Origin: Oleispira antarctica RB-8
GTDB lineage: Bacteria > Pseudomonadota > Gammaproteobacteria > Pseudomonadales > Oceanobacteraceae
Direction: 5' to 3'
Length of the DNA: 64,000 nt
NCBI GenBank assembly: GCA_000967895.1
Contig: FO203512.1
Location: 4,215,531-4,279,530, forward strand
The position numbers were made by a program, and so were the translations under genes. Positions 1 through 7,606 of this stretch are shown piece after piece. Below the pieces are notes generated by a model that was not told where the DNA came from, did not search any database, and worked only from the letters and a program-made list of their open reading frames with translations. Position 1 is the first letter of the stretch. Each line of letters starts with the position of its first letter.

Positions 1-107
1 TAATTACACTCGCTACGCCGAGGAGCGCTTATTAATTCCTCCTTTTCGTAGAAACGAATGGACTGAACTGAACAACCCGTTAATTTTGCTAATTCACCGA
101 TTTTCAA
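1..107 (-). CDS. cadR: MerR-family Cd/Pb-type regulator CadR, copy 1, N-terminal part only
   Basis: This is the first 35 codons of a MerR-family DNA-binding regulator that runs off the left edge. The visible residues form the winged-helix start (KIGELAKLTGCSVQSIRFYE) and closely match the full copy at 15685-16077. The start is taken as TTG at 107, because AAAAAGG lies just upstream and the second copy uses the same TTG. It is divergent from the transporter at 188, and the MerR-type promoter lies between them. The Cd/Pb specificity is inferred from the second copy, since the metal-binding end of this one is outside the window. Confidence 0.85.
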   Translation of the reverse strand, partial: MKIGELAKLTGCSVQSIRFYEKEELISAPRRSECN

Positions 108-125
108 ACAAACACCTTTTTACGA

Positions 126-156
126 TTGACTCTATAGTGACTATAGAGTTTAAACT
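126..156 (+). promoter_or_regulatory. MerR/CadR-type promoter and operator, copy 1
   Basis: A -35 TTGACT (126-131) and a -10 TAAACT (151-156) are separated by 19 bp. This is the over-long spacing that MerR-family activators correct by twisting DNA. The spacer holds a perfect inverted repeat at 129-149 with arms ACTCTATAG and CTATAGAGT around TGA. It drives the transporter at 188 and probably controls the divergent regulator. Confidence 0.85.
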
Positions 157-187
157 CACTAATACTAATAAAACAAGGTATTTTTAA

Positions 188-1087
188 ATGACAGAAACTT
201 GCAGTGGACAATGTCAAAGCGAGCCTGTGGAAATAAAGGCTACCACGGTCGACGACAATGCCTCTTTTGACAAAGAATTCACCAGTGAATTTATAGTGCC
301 TAAAATGGATTGTCCTTCGGAGGAACGACTCATTCGATTAACGCTCGACAGCATCAAGCCATCGGTTGGTTTACTGTTTGATATTCCAGCACGCAAAGTC
401 AGGGTTTTTCATGGGCATAATTTGGAGGAGATCACTACAAGACTCGAGTCTTTGAAGTTTGGTGCCAAGTTAGAAAACACGCAAGAAACTTGTGGTAAAG
501 AAGCTGCCAAAGCGACGGCGTCAGCGAAAGAAGCAGAAATCCAAGAAATGCAGATCCTTAAGTGGTTGCTTGCCATTAACGGATTCATGTTTGTTGTTGA
601 AATAATCGTTGGTTGGATGGCCCAATCGGCCGGTTTAATTGCAGATTCTCTCGACATGTTTGCTGATGCTACGGTTTATGGCTTGGCACTCTATGCCGTT
701 GGTCACAGTGTTAAAAAGAAGCTTAAAGCGGCGCGTGTTTCTGGCTGGTTGCAAATGATTTTAGCCTTAGGTGCATTGAGTGAAGTATTACGCCGTTTTA
801 TATTTGGAAGCGATCCCGCTTCAACCTTGATGATGGGGTTTGGGCTCCTCGCTTTGATCGCTAATGTTACTTGCTTGATGCTGATTTTTAAAAATAGAGA
901 GAGTGGCGCTCATATGAAAGCTAGCTGGATTTTTTCTGCCAATGATGTCATTGCCAACCTTGGGGTAATATTGGCCGGATTTCTGGTCGCATGGACGGGC
1001 TCGCTTTACCCTGACCTGGTGATTGGGTTAATCATTGGTGCGATTGTATTAACCGGTGCTCGTCGTATTTTACAGCTAAAATCTTAA
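188..1087 (+). CDS. CDF-like cation transporter with N-terminal metal-binding region, copy 1
   Basis: This 299-aa protein probably exports a divalent metal (Cd, Zn or Pb) across the inner membrane. The N-terminal ~110 residues are soluble and contain an HMA-like motif (KMDCPSEERLIR, near residue 39), plus a Cys-rich start. Membrane segments follow from about residue 126. The cation-diffusion-facilitator metal site is recognisable as IADSLDMFADA in TM2 and SANDVIANLG in TM5. The C-terminal cytoplasmic domain of classical CDF proteins is missing, so it is a compact variant. A CadR-type promoter lies directly upstream. A close paralogue sits at 16155-17054 in the same divergent arrangement. The family is clear; the exact metal is inferred from the regulator. 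Confidence 0.8.
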   Translation: MTETCSGQCQSEPVEIKATTVDDNASFDKEFTSEFIVPKMDCPSEERLIRLTLDSIKPSVGLLFDIPARKVRVFHGHNLEEITTRLESLKFGAKLENTQETCGKEAAKATASAKEAEIQEMQILKWLLAINGFMFVVEIIVGWMAQSAGLIADSLDMFADATVYGLALYAVGHSVKKKLKAARVSGWLQMILALGALSEVLRRFIFGSDPASTLMMGFGLLALIANVTCLMLIFKNRESGAHMKASWIFSANDVIANLGVILAGFLVAWTGSLYPDLVIGLIIGAIVLTGARRILQLKS

Positions 1088-1104
1088 TCGAAAGGAACTG
1101 TCTG

Positions 1105-1833
1105 CTGAATACTCATAACCCAAAAAACTTTATACCAGCTTTGAGATATCACGCCTTCACTCGCTTTTATGACACGGTCGTCCGTTTTACCACGAGAGAA
1201 ACCGTGTTTAAGACCGCTCTAGTAAAGCAATCTGTCTCTCATCCTGGAGAACGCTTGCTCGACCTTGGATGTGGAACAGGTACTTTGACTATGATAATGG
1301 CTGAGAACGAGGCTGAACTTCAGGTTGTCGGGGTCGATACCGATCCGACAACACTTGAAAAAGCTCAAAAAAAGCTGTCTTCTTTTGGTAACCGCGTCTC
1401 GCTACAACAGGGCTTTGCGCAACAGCTGCCATTCAAAAGAGACTCATTTGTGATCGTTGTATCGAGCCTGTTCTTTCATCATCTGACAAAAGCACAAAAA
1501 ATTGAGACCTTGAAAGAGATATTCCGCGTCTTAAAGCTTGGCGGGCGATTACATATTGCAGATTGGGGGAAGACATCATCCTTTGTTCAACAAGTATTAT
1601 TTATCGTCGTCCAGCTGCTTGACAGATTCGAAACAACCCAAGACAGTGTTGAGAACGCCCTACCGAAATTAATTAAAGACTCGGGGGTCACCCATATCGC
1701 AAACAGGCATTTTTTCGACCCCATTAGGCACTATCCGGTTATTTCAGGCAATCAGACTATGATTGTGCAGTTAGTCTTAATGAATAATCGCGAATGCATT
1801 ATTTTAACCTCCCAAATAAAAGCTAGAGAATAG
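1105..1833 (+). CDS. Class I SAM-dependent methyltransferase
   Basis: This is a Rossmann-fold methyltransferase. Motif I is LLDLGCGTGTLT and the post-I acidic residue lies in VVGVDTDPTTLEKA. The post-motif ILKLGGRLHIADWG is typical of the UbiE/ArsM-like Methyltransf_11/25 group. The substrate is unknown. No ATG fits the start. CTG at 1105 has AAAGGA eight bases upstream and gives an N-terminus reading MNTHNPKNFIPALRYHAF; TTG at 1141 is the alternative. It follows the transporter by 17 bases and precedes the CzcI-like gene by one base, so the three probably form one CadR-controlled transcript. Confidence 0.7.
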   Translation: MNTHNPKNFIPALRYHAFTRFYDTVVRFTTRETVFKTALVKQSVSHPGERLLDLGCGTGTLTMIMAENEAELQVVGVDTDPTTLEKAQKKLSSFGNRVSLQQGFAQQLPFKRDSFVIVVSSLFFHHLTKAQKIETLKEIFRVLKLGGRLHIADWGKTSSFVQQVLFIVVQLLDRFETTQDSVENALPKLIKDSGVTHIANRHFFDPIRHYPVISGNQTMIVQLVLMNNRECIILTSQIKARE

Positions 1834-1834
1834 A

Positions 1835-2167
1835 ATGCCGATGAAAAAGTGGTCGTCATATTGGTTGGTTTTATTGATTGTGATGCAGTCAATTACCGCT
1901 ATTGCCGACACCACCCAAGCACATCAATCTGAAGATATTCAAACTCCGACTGAAATCACTCAACCACAGTTGTTTGAAAAACCAACCCGATTTTTTAATG
2001 ATGGGTTCGATTGTTATTGTTATTGTTATTGCCACTTGTACTTAAGTGACTTGCCGACATTTTCGTTTGACTCTTTATCGTCCCTCAGAACTTTAGTGCT
2101 TAATGGATATCGTAATACAACACTTAGCGGGTCACGGTCTTCAGTATTTCGCCCACCCAAAGTTTAA
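1835..2167 (+). CDS. Small periplasmic Cys-rich CzcI-like protein, copy 1
   Basis: This 110-aa protein has a signal peptide (hydrophobic SYWLVLLIVMQSITAIA, cleavage near residue 24). Its mature part holds an alternating Cys-Tyr run ending CYCYCH (near residue 61), encoded by a TATTGT microrepeat, and the C-terminus ends in FRPPKV. Two other small proteins here (5778-6185 and 25811-26179) share the plan: signal peptide, central Cys/His cluster, C-terminal R-P-P tail, and a position just before a tolC-type gene. By analogy with CzcI of czcICBA operons, it may bind metal in the periplasm and modulate the pump. The tolC gene that follows is broken, so its original partner is gone. Confidence 0.6.
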   Translation: MPMKKWSSYWLVLLIVMQSITAIADTTQAHQSEDIQTPTEITQPQLFEKPTRFFNDGFDCYCYCYCHLYLSDLPTFSFDSLSSLRTLVLNGYRNTTLSGSRSSVFRPPKV

Positions 2168-2259
2168 TCCGACAATTATTTAATCACTCTTATATTTAGC
2201 CAGTGTCATGACATGTGTCCTGACGTTAACCTTTTATTATAAAGCCGTGGAATTTTTAC

Positions 2260-2452
2260 ATGAAAAAAAGCCTTAACAGGTCAAATTTTAGCGTGCAAAC
2301 TAAAAGAACATTCGGAATATGGTTCACTATTATTTGTTGTTTAACCAGTTTTCAAGTGACCTCAGCGCCGCATCACCTGACGATATACTCACATTAACAG
2401 AGGCTATCAAACGTTCTCTCGAACAAAACCCCTCCCTCAAAGTATTTGCTTT
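2260..2452 (+). pseudogene. Truncated and frameshifted tolC/czcC-type outer membrane channel gene
   Basis: ATG at 2260 opens a signal-peptide-like segment (MKKSLNRSNF, then a hydrophobic stretch ending FQVTSA). It is followed after a frame change by DDILTLTEAIKRSLEQNPSL, the classical N-terminal motif of TolC/CzcC proteins. Everything past about residue 60 is missing. At 2450-2455 the sequence passes directly into unrelated integrase-island cargo. With the CzcI-like gene just upstream, this is the surviving head of a second RND efflux operon. Confidence 0.75.
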
Positions 2453-2569
2453 TGGCTTGCAAAAAATGGGGAATACATTGAAGAAATGAAAGTCCTTAAA
2501 GTAGATCCCTTGAATCATCTGCATAACCAACTGAACAAGAAGCTACTAACCGCTGAGCTTGGAATCTAG
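2453..2569 (+). pseudogene. 3' remnant of the 98-aa integrase-operon protein
   Basis: The reading frame WLAKNGEYIEEMKVLKVDP onward to the stop at 2567-2569 matches the last 39 codons of the intact 98-aa protein at 46795-47091. The first 60% is missing because the junction with the tolC remnant lies at its left end. It has no start codon of its own and is not expected to be functional. Confidence 0.8.
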
Positions 2570-2601
2570 TTATCACTTCATCCAGCAAGTTCTCAGTCAT
2601 T

Positions 2602-3375
2602 ATGCTGATTCTTACTACTTCAATTATTCAGTGGCACTCTATCCAGTTTTGGGTAGAGATCGCTGAGAGTATTGGGGTTCTCTGGAGCATTGCCATTGAA
2701 GCGGCTGCAGTTTGGCTTTGGTGGCATAAGAAAGCGGTATTGGCGTTCATTGCTTCTTCCCTATTAATGGCAGGGCCGCTGTATTCATTAAGCGCGCCTG
2801 TTTATGAAGGTAAGCAATCTGAGGTTACTTTGACGTCTAGTCATCAGCAACAAGTCGATCTTTCCAGAGCGTCGATTACCGCCTTGAAGCAATCATTAGA
2901 TAGCTACCAAAAAAATAGCTTATCTCGTGTTGGCTGGGCAACTCGAATAGACGAAACTCGAAACGCATTGCAGGCAGAAATGGCAAGCCTGAAAAACCTC
3001 ATTAATGCAGGCCCTAAGCTGAAACAAACACCAATGCCTTGGTTAGTTATTGCTATAGAGGTGCTAGGACTGGCCGTGCTTCTATTGACTCAAGTTCTTA
3101 CTATTCAGGCGTTACAGGGAATTGCGGTAAAGTCGAAACAACCTGAAACAGCTGAGGATTCAAAGCATGATTATTCCGAACTGGCTCTTGCTCTATCAAG
3201 CCGTCTTTCAGATACGTTGAACGCAGAGGGGCTAAGTCAGGCTGAGTGGGCTCGGCGTAATGGTGTATCAACCAAGACTGTTTCTATGCTGATTAATCAC
3301 CAGAAACGATCCGGATCAGGTAAGGAATGTGTTTCGAAAAATGAGTTGGGTGGGATTCAAAGCGCTCTGAATTGA
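2602..3375 (+). CDS. Membrane-anchored HTH protein, copy 1 (start codon displaced)
   Basis: This 257-aa protein has two N-terminal membrane segments (about residues 20-65), a central helical, coiled-coil-like region (about 75-140), a third membrane segment (PWLVIAIEVLGLAVLLL) and a cytoplasmic C-terminus with a helix-turn-helix (LSQAEWARRNGVSTKTVSML). The paralogue at 47094 starts at an ATG that has changed to ATC here, so translation would have to begin at the downstream ATG at 2602, losing about nine residues. It may be silent or expressed weakly. Function unknown; the topology suggests a membrane-tethered DNA-binding regulator. Confidence 0.55.
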   Translation: MLILTTSIIQWHSIQFWVEIAESIGVLWSIAIEAAAVWLWWHKKAVLAFIASSLLMAGPLYSLSAPVYEGKQSEVTLTSSHQQQVDLSRASITALKQSLDSYQKNSLSRVGWATRIDETRNALQAEMASLKNLINAGPKLKQTPMPWLVIAIEVLGLAVLLLTQVLTIQALQGIAVKSKQPETAEDSKHDYSELALALSSRLSDTLNAEGLSQAEWARRNGVSTKTVSMLINHQKRSGSGKECVSKNELGGIQSALN

Positions 3376-3485
3376 ACAATTCTGTCACGATTAAAAATCA
3401 CAAATCATTGGTAAAAATCACGTTGATTATTTACCTATTCACCGTAACATTGAAACTAATAACGTGTTTCATTGAGGATATTAAA

Positions 3486-3956
3486 ATGGAAATAGCACCA
3501 GAGAATGTAACGAACGCAATGGTAAATAAAAAGATTGCCTATGTAGATATGGACCATACATTATGTGATTTTTCGGCCTCATACTTGAAATACAAAACAG
3601 ATTTTCCTGAAGTTGAGTATCCACATAGCGTACCAGGGTTTTCAGCGGCCTGGCACCGATGCCAAATTCTATTAAGGTGTATCAATGGCTAGAGAGTCTA
3701 AGCAATGTTAATTTGTATATCCTAAGTTCTAAATCCCTGCTCTTACACGGTGAAGAGGCTTTGGGTAGAGGAACACCTAGGACTTGATGCTGCCTACAAA
3801 TTAATTATTAGTCCCAATAAAGGATTAAATTTAGGCCACTACCTCATTGATGATTACATTGGTAAAGGTCAAGAAAACTTTGAAGGACAACTGCTTCAGT
3901 TTGAGTCAAGTGAATATCCAGTCTGGAAATCAATACGCAGATTTTTTGAGCTCTAA
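3486..3956 (+). pseudogene. Frameshifted HAD-family 5'-nucleotidase
   Basis: This is homologous to the intact 154-aa protein at 48104-48568. The catalytic start is present (YVDMDHTLCDFSASYLKYK). Two frame changes then break it: one near 3645, where the frame moves to GLAPMPNSIKVYQWLES, and one near 3740, where it moves to CSYTVKRLWVEEHLG. The C-terminal part, including LIDDYIGKGQENFEG, is readable to 3956. It is a dead copy within the duplicated cargo block. Confidence 0.8.
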
Positions 3957-4088
3957 TTAAATTGATAGATACTCGACAACCACATTTTACGCTCTCTCAG
4001 ATGCCGTGTAATCCCCACGAAAGTTAATAGCAACCATAAATAGAGATTTTCCGCACACTAAACGAAAGGAATAATCAGATGCCACGGA

Positions 4089-5392
4089 GGCTGTAGATAA
4101 ATCTGTGTAACTGCTTATCATAAGAGCCAGTAATGGCTAAGGATAAGTAGTTATGAACAAAGAAGCACTTGAAGCTTTTGCCCGTGAAGCGGCCAAAGGC
4201 ATAAAAACAGAACAAGATCTTAATGATTTTCGTCAGATGCTTACCAAGGTTACCGTTGAGCGTGCATTAAATGTTGAGCTTGATGATCATCTTGGTTACG
4301 ATAAACATGAAGTCTCTCGTACTTCCAATAGCCGCAACGGCACCACAAGCAAAACCCTTCGCACCGAAGATGGCCAGTTCGAGCTCAATACACCGAGAGA
4401 TCGAGAAGGAAGTTTCGAGCCTAAATTGGTTAAGAAAAATCAAACCCGATTCACTTCAATGGATGACAAAATCCTCTTCCTTTATGCTCAAGGAATGACG
4501 ACTCGTGAAATCGTTAAAACTTTTAAAGAACTCTATGGTGCTGATGCTTCTCCAAGTTTAATTTCTAAGGTCACTGATTCCGTCATTGAAGAAGTTGTTG
4601 AGTGGCAATCTCGAGAGTTAGATCCCATCTATCCAATCGTTTATCTGGACTGCATTGTACTCAAAATCAGGCAAGACAAGCAGGTTATAAACAAGGCCAT
4701 TTATCTTGCTTTAGGCGTCAACATGGAGGGCCATAAAGAATTATTAGGCATGTGGATTTCCGAAAACGAGGGGGCTAAGTTTTGGCTGAATGTATTAACT
4801 GAATTACAGAATCGAGGTGTGCAAGACATCCTAATTGCTTGTGTAGATGGCCTTAAAGGCTTTCCTGATGCGATCAATACGGTATTTCCAGAAACCCAAA
4901 TACAGCTTTGTATCGTGCATATGGTTCGCAACTCGATGAAGTATGTTCCTTGGAAAGATTACAAAGCGATTACGGCAGATTTAAAGACGATATATCAAGG
5001 GAGTACCGAAGAAAGCGCACTAAAGGCCCTTGCTGATTTCTCTAATAAATGGGATGAGAAATACCCTCAAATCAGTCGCTCCTGGAAAGCTCACTGGGAG
5101 AATTTGAATACATTATTTCAATACCCTGAAGACATCAGGAAAGCGATCTATACGAAAAATGCTATCGAGTCTCTTAACAGTGTCATTCGCAAAGCAACGA
5201 AGAAGCGTAAGGTTTTTCCTACGGAGGAGTCGGCCAAGAAAGTGGTTTATTTAGCGATACGCCAAGCGTCTGAAAAATGGACGATGCCAATAAGAAATTG
5301 GAAAACGGCCTTGAACCGATTTATGATCATGTTCGAAGACCGTTTAAAAGACTATATTTAAATAGAGCAGTTACACAGAATTATTTACAGGG
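4089..5392 (+). mobile_element. IS256-family insertion sequence
   Basis: A single transposase gene is flanked by imperfect inverted repeats of about 27 bp. The left end contains CTGTAGATAAATCTGTGTAA (4091-4110). The right end, read on the opposite strand, contains CTGTAAATAATTCTGTGTAA. The flanking 8-9 bases do not form a clear target duplication, so either the outermost bases are misplaced by a few positions or a flank was rearranged. It lies between the decayed cargo block and the Czc operon and may have mediated rearrangement there. Confidence 0.8.
4153..5361 (+). CDS. IS256-family transposase
   Basis: This 402-aa mutator-type (Transposase_mut) DDE transposase is full length for the family. 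N-terminal features include the HLGYDKHE and SRNGTTSKTL segments. The catalytic core shows IVYLDCIVLK (first Asp), ILIACVDGLKGF (second Asp), the QLCIVHMVRNS motif, and AIYTKNAIESLNS (catalytic Glu). No internal stop or frameshift is seen, so it could be active. Confidence 0.95.
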   Translation: MNKEALEAFAREAAKGIKTEQDLNDFRQMLTKVTVERALNVELDDHLGYDKHEVSRTSNSRNGTTSKTLRTEDGQFELNTPRDREGSFEPKLVKKNQTRFTSMDDKILFLYAQGMTTREIVKTFKELYGADASPSLISKVTDSVIEEVVEWQSRELDPIYPIVYLDCIVLKIRQDKQVINKAIYLALGVNMEGHKELLGMWISENEGAKFWLNVLTELQNRGVQDILIACVDGLKGFPDAINTVFPETQIQLCIVHMVRNSMKYVPWKDYKAITADLKTIYQGSTEESALKALADFSNKWDEKYPQISRSWKAHWENLNTLFQYPEDIRKAIYTKNAIESLNSVIRKATKKRKVFPTEESAKKVVYLAIRQASEKWTMPIRNWKTALNRFMIMFEDRLKDYI

Positions 5393-5777
5393 TCTCTGTA
5401 AATCGTTTAAAGCTGAATACATGATTAATACTCGAATCTATTGAAAACTCAACCTCACCATGAAACATCGCGAACATAAGCTGTACAATTGAATTCCTAC
5501 CCTAGATACAACAACTGAAGAGTCTTCAGTTCTACGAGATTTTTTACAAGTCGATCGATCAACTCCAACCGCTAAAAGTTTATTAACAATTAAAATTCTC
5601 TAAGCTTCGATTACTGTAAAAGAGGGTAGGATCCAATTCAATCATTTGATCAAAGTTAAACTAAAAGATCAATTAAAGCTTACGAAAAGAATAACCCTTC
5701 ATTACAAAGTTTTATTAGACTTAAACCCATAAGCTAATATATTATTCGCACCTAAACTTATTTTTCTGGTGGATTTA
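5393..5777. other. Non-coding stretch upstream of the Czc-type operon
   Basis: This AT-rich DNA of 385 bases between the insertion sequence and the CzcI-like gene has no open frame with coding character. It should hold the operon promoter; TAATAT near 5735 is a plausible -10. The sequence CATTACAAA at 5700-5708 matches one half of the CopR-like boxes found before copA and copRS, but the second half is not present. Confidence 0.4.
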
Positions 5778-6185
5778 GTGAACAAGCGCCCCTTGCTAAC
5801 CGTACTACTAATACTTCTGATTGCTTTGCAGTCTGTAGTTGCTAGTGCAGACGTGCATGCGCTATTTAATGCTCCAATCGATCATAATGATCTTGCGTTA
5901 GAACATACCCACAGTGGCGATACATCGGTTTATGGGCATTCTTCTAACGAAGAGCACGCCTCTGCAGACATTCAACAAAACAGTTCCGATCAAGTAAGCG
6001 ACCAAAATACCGAGATAAATTGTGAGCATTGCTGTCACTGCCACAACCCAAACCCTGTATCGGCACTGGTGAAAGAGCTGTCATCTCATAGGGACTCTTT
6101 GGACCTACAAAGTTTACGTACCACCTACCAAAAACGCTCTGAACTCCATTCTCCGGCGCTACGCCCTCCTATTGCCAACGTTTAA
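5778..6185 (+). CDS. Small periplasmic Cys/His-rich CzcI-like protein, copy 2
   Basis: This 135-aa protein has a signal peptide (MNKRPLLTVLLILLIALQ..., ending near VVASA). The mature part has scattered histidines and a tight cluster CEHCCHCH, and the C-terminus ends LRPPIANV. GTG at 5778 is chosen because GGTGG sits six bases upstream; GTG at 5769 would overlap that site. It is the first gene before czcCBA, the position CzcI occupies in Cupriavidus-type operons. Periplasmic metal binding and modulation of the pump are inferred. Confidence 0.65.
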   Translation: MNKRPLLTVLLILLIALQSVVASADVHALFNAPIDHNDLALEHTHSGDTSVYGHSSNEEHASADIQQNSSDQVSDQNTEINCEHCCHCHNPNPVSALVKELSSHRDSLDLQSLRTTYQKRSELHSPALRPPIANV

Positions 6186-6274
6186 CTTCAAAGTTATTGG
6201 CAACAGACCTCTATATTGATTGTAAATTATGAACGTCTGCTGTCCTTATTTTTTAATTTAAACAGGGCAAATTC

Positions 6275-7549
6275 ATGATTCTTTTACAGAATGCTTTACA
6301 CAGACCTACTGTGCGATTACTTGCGATCGCCAGTGTGATGGCAGTATTCGTACCCACTGCACAGGCTCAACAATCCAGTGGCAATAACATGCACTGGCTA
6401 CGCCAGCAGATTGAAGTCTTACCAGAAATACATGCAGCACAGCAGAAGCGAGACGCTTCTTTGTCTCAAGCGGACTCTTACTCACGAGCGCTATATAACC
6501 CTGAACTCGGTACTGGCTATGAGCGTGAAGGTGAACAAGATAACTATCAGGTCAGTATCAGTCAGAAAATAGATTGGTGGGATCAAAAAGGCAGCCGAGA
6601 GCAACAAGCTCAGTTCTTACGTATTCAGGCTGAACAAGACTACCGCTTTAACTATCAAACCATATTAAAAAACGCACTGCTGGCTTTTGTAAATTGGCAG
6701 GCCGCTAAGCAAAGATACGAACTCGCGTTAGATCAGGAGCAGCAGCTTGATCAGCTTATTAAGCTGGTTAAAAGCCGCTCAGCGAATGGTGACCTTGGTC
6801 AAATTGATGTTGAACTCACCCTACTGTCATTATCACAAACGTTAGCCGATACAGCTCAAGCAGTGGCGGCTTATCACAGCGCTGAAAACAGGGTTCGCCA
6901 GTGGATGCCAAATTGGCAGCCTACTACACCGGTTTTGAATGCCGCTTTTTGGAGTAATACTCAGCAGTTTTTAACCACTGATACATCCAATCCACAGCAA
7001 AGTGATAAAGAGCTTCTGCAAGCATTGCCCGAACTTCGTATTGCGAAAGCTGAATGGAAAATACAGCAAGCGCAAGCAGAAACAGTTCGTCGTGGTAATA
7101 AGGCAGAACCAACGATCGGCATTACTGCAGGGCAAAATGGCAACACTGATGTTGTAGGTTTGAATTTATCGATTCCGTTAAACATTCGTAATAATTACAG
7201 CGCAGTTAACCAGGCTGCTTTGCAAGGTGCTTACGCAGCGGAATCGGAATATCTAGCCAAACACCGTCAGCTTTCTTATCAGTTAGATTCTAGTCGCGCT
7301 TTAGCCACGCAATATAATTTGCAGCAGCAGCGCTGGAAAACGCTAATGCAAGATAGCCAATCAAACAGTGGTGAATTGCTAAAGCGTCAATGGAAAACCG
7401 GTGATTTAAGCACCAGCCAATATTTACAAGCGTTAAAGCAACGTATTGAAGGTATTCAGGCAGGTATTGTTCTCGACGAAGAAAGTAAATTGGCAAGCAT
7501 TAACTGGCTTTATAACAGTGGCCAAATTAATCGTATCTTCAATTTTTAA
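6275..7549 (+). CDS. czcC: TolC-family outer membrane channel of cation efflux (CzcC type)
   Basis: This 424-aa protein is the outer membrane exit duct of the adjacent RND pump. It has a signal peptide ending near AQAQ (residue 32), then long alpha-hairpin segments with OEP-type features: ALYNPELGTGYE after the first helix, and TVGLNLSIPL-like strands (VVGLNLSIPLNIRNNYSA) in the second repeat. Its length is normal for the family. It is followed after 57 bases by the adaptor and then the RND protein, in one operon with the CzcI-like gene. The general call is secure; the metal is not readable from this subunit. Confidence 0.88.
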   Translation: MILLQNALHRPTVRLLAIASVMAVFVPTAQAQQSSGNNMHWLRQQIEVLPEIHAAQQKRDASLSQADSYSRALYNPELGTGYEREGEQDNYQVSISQKIDWWDQKGSREQQAQFLRIQAEQDYRFNYQTILKNALLAFVNWQAAKQRYELALDQEQQLDQLIKLVKSRSANGDLGQIDVELTLLSLSQTLADTAQAVAAYHSAENRVRQWMPNWQPTTPVLNAAFWSNTQQFLTTDTSNPQQSDKELLQALPELRIAKAEWKIQQAQAETVRRGNKAEPTIGITAGQNGNTDVVGLNLSIPLNIRNNYSAVNQAALQGAYAAESEYLAKHRQLSYQLDSSRALATQYNLQQQRWKTLMQDSQSNSGELLKRQWKTGDLSTSQYLQALKQRIEGIQAGIVLDEESKLASINWLYNSGQINRIFNF

Positions 7550-7606
7550 GCGTTATTTAAATCTACACCTCGTTTTCAATTTTAATTTTTACAGCGGACA
7601 CTTATT

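Larger units (their letters stand above)
2453..3956 (+). repeat. Decayed second copy of integrase-element cargo (intact copy 46975-48568)
   Basis: Three consecutive genes match in order and strand between the two places: the end of the 98-aa protein, the membrane HTH protein, and the HAD nucleotidase. The middle gene is nearly identical along its length. The last gene carries two frameshifts here. The SIR2 gene that follows the intact set is absent from this copy. The left boundary is abrupt within the tolC remnant. Confidence 0.85.
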
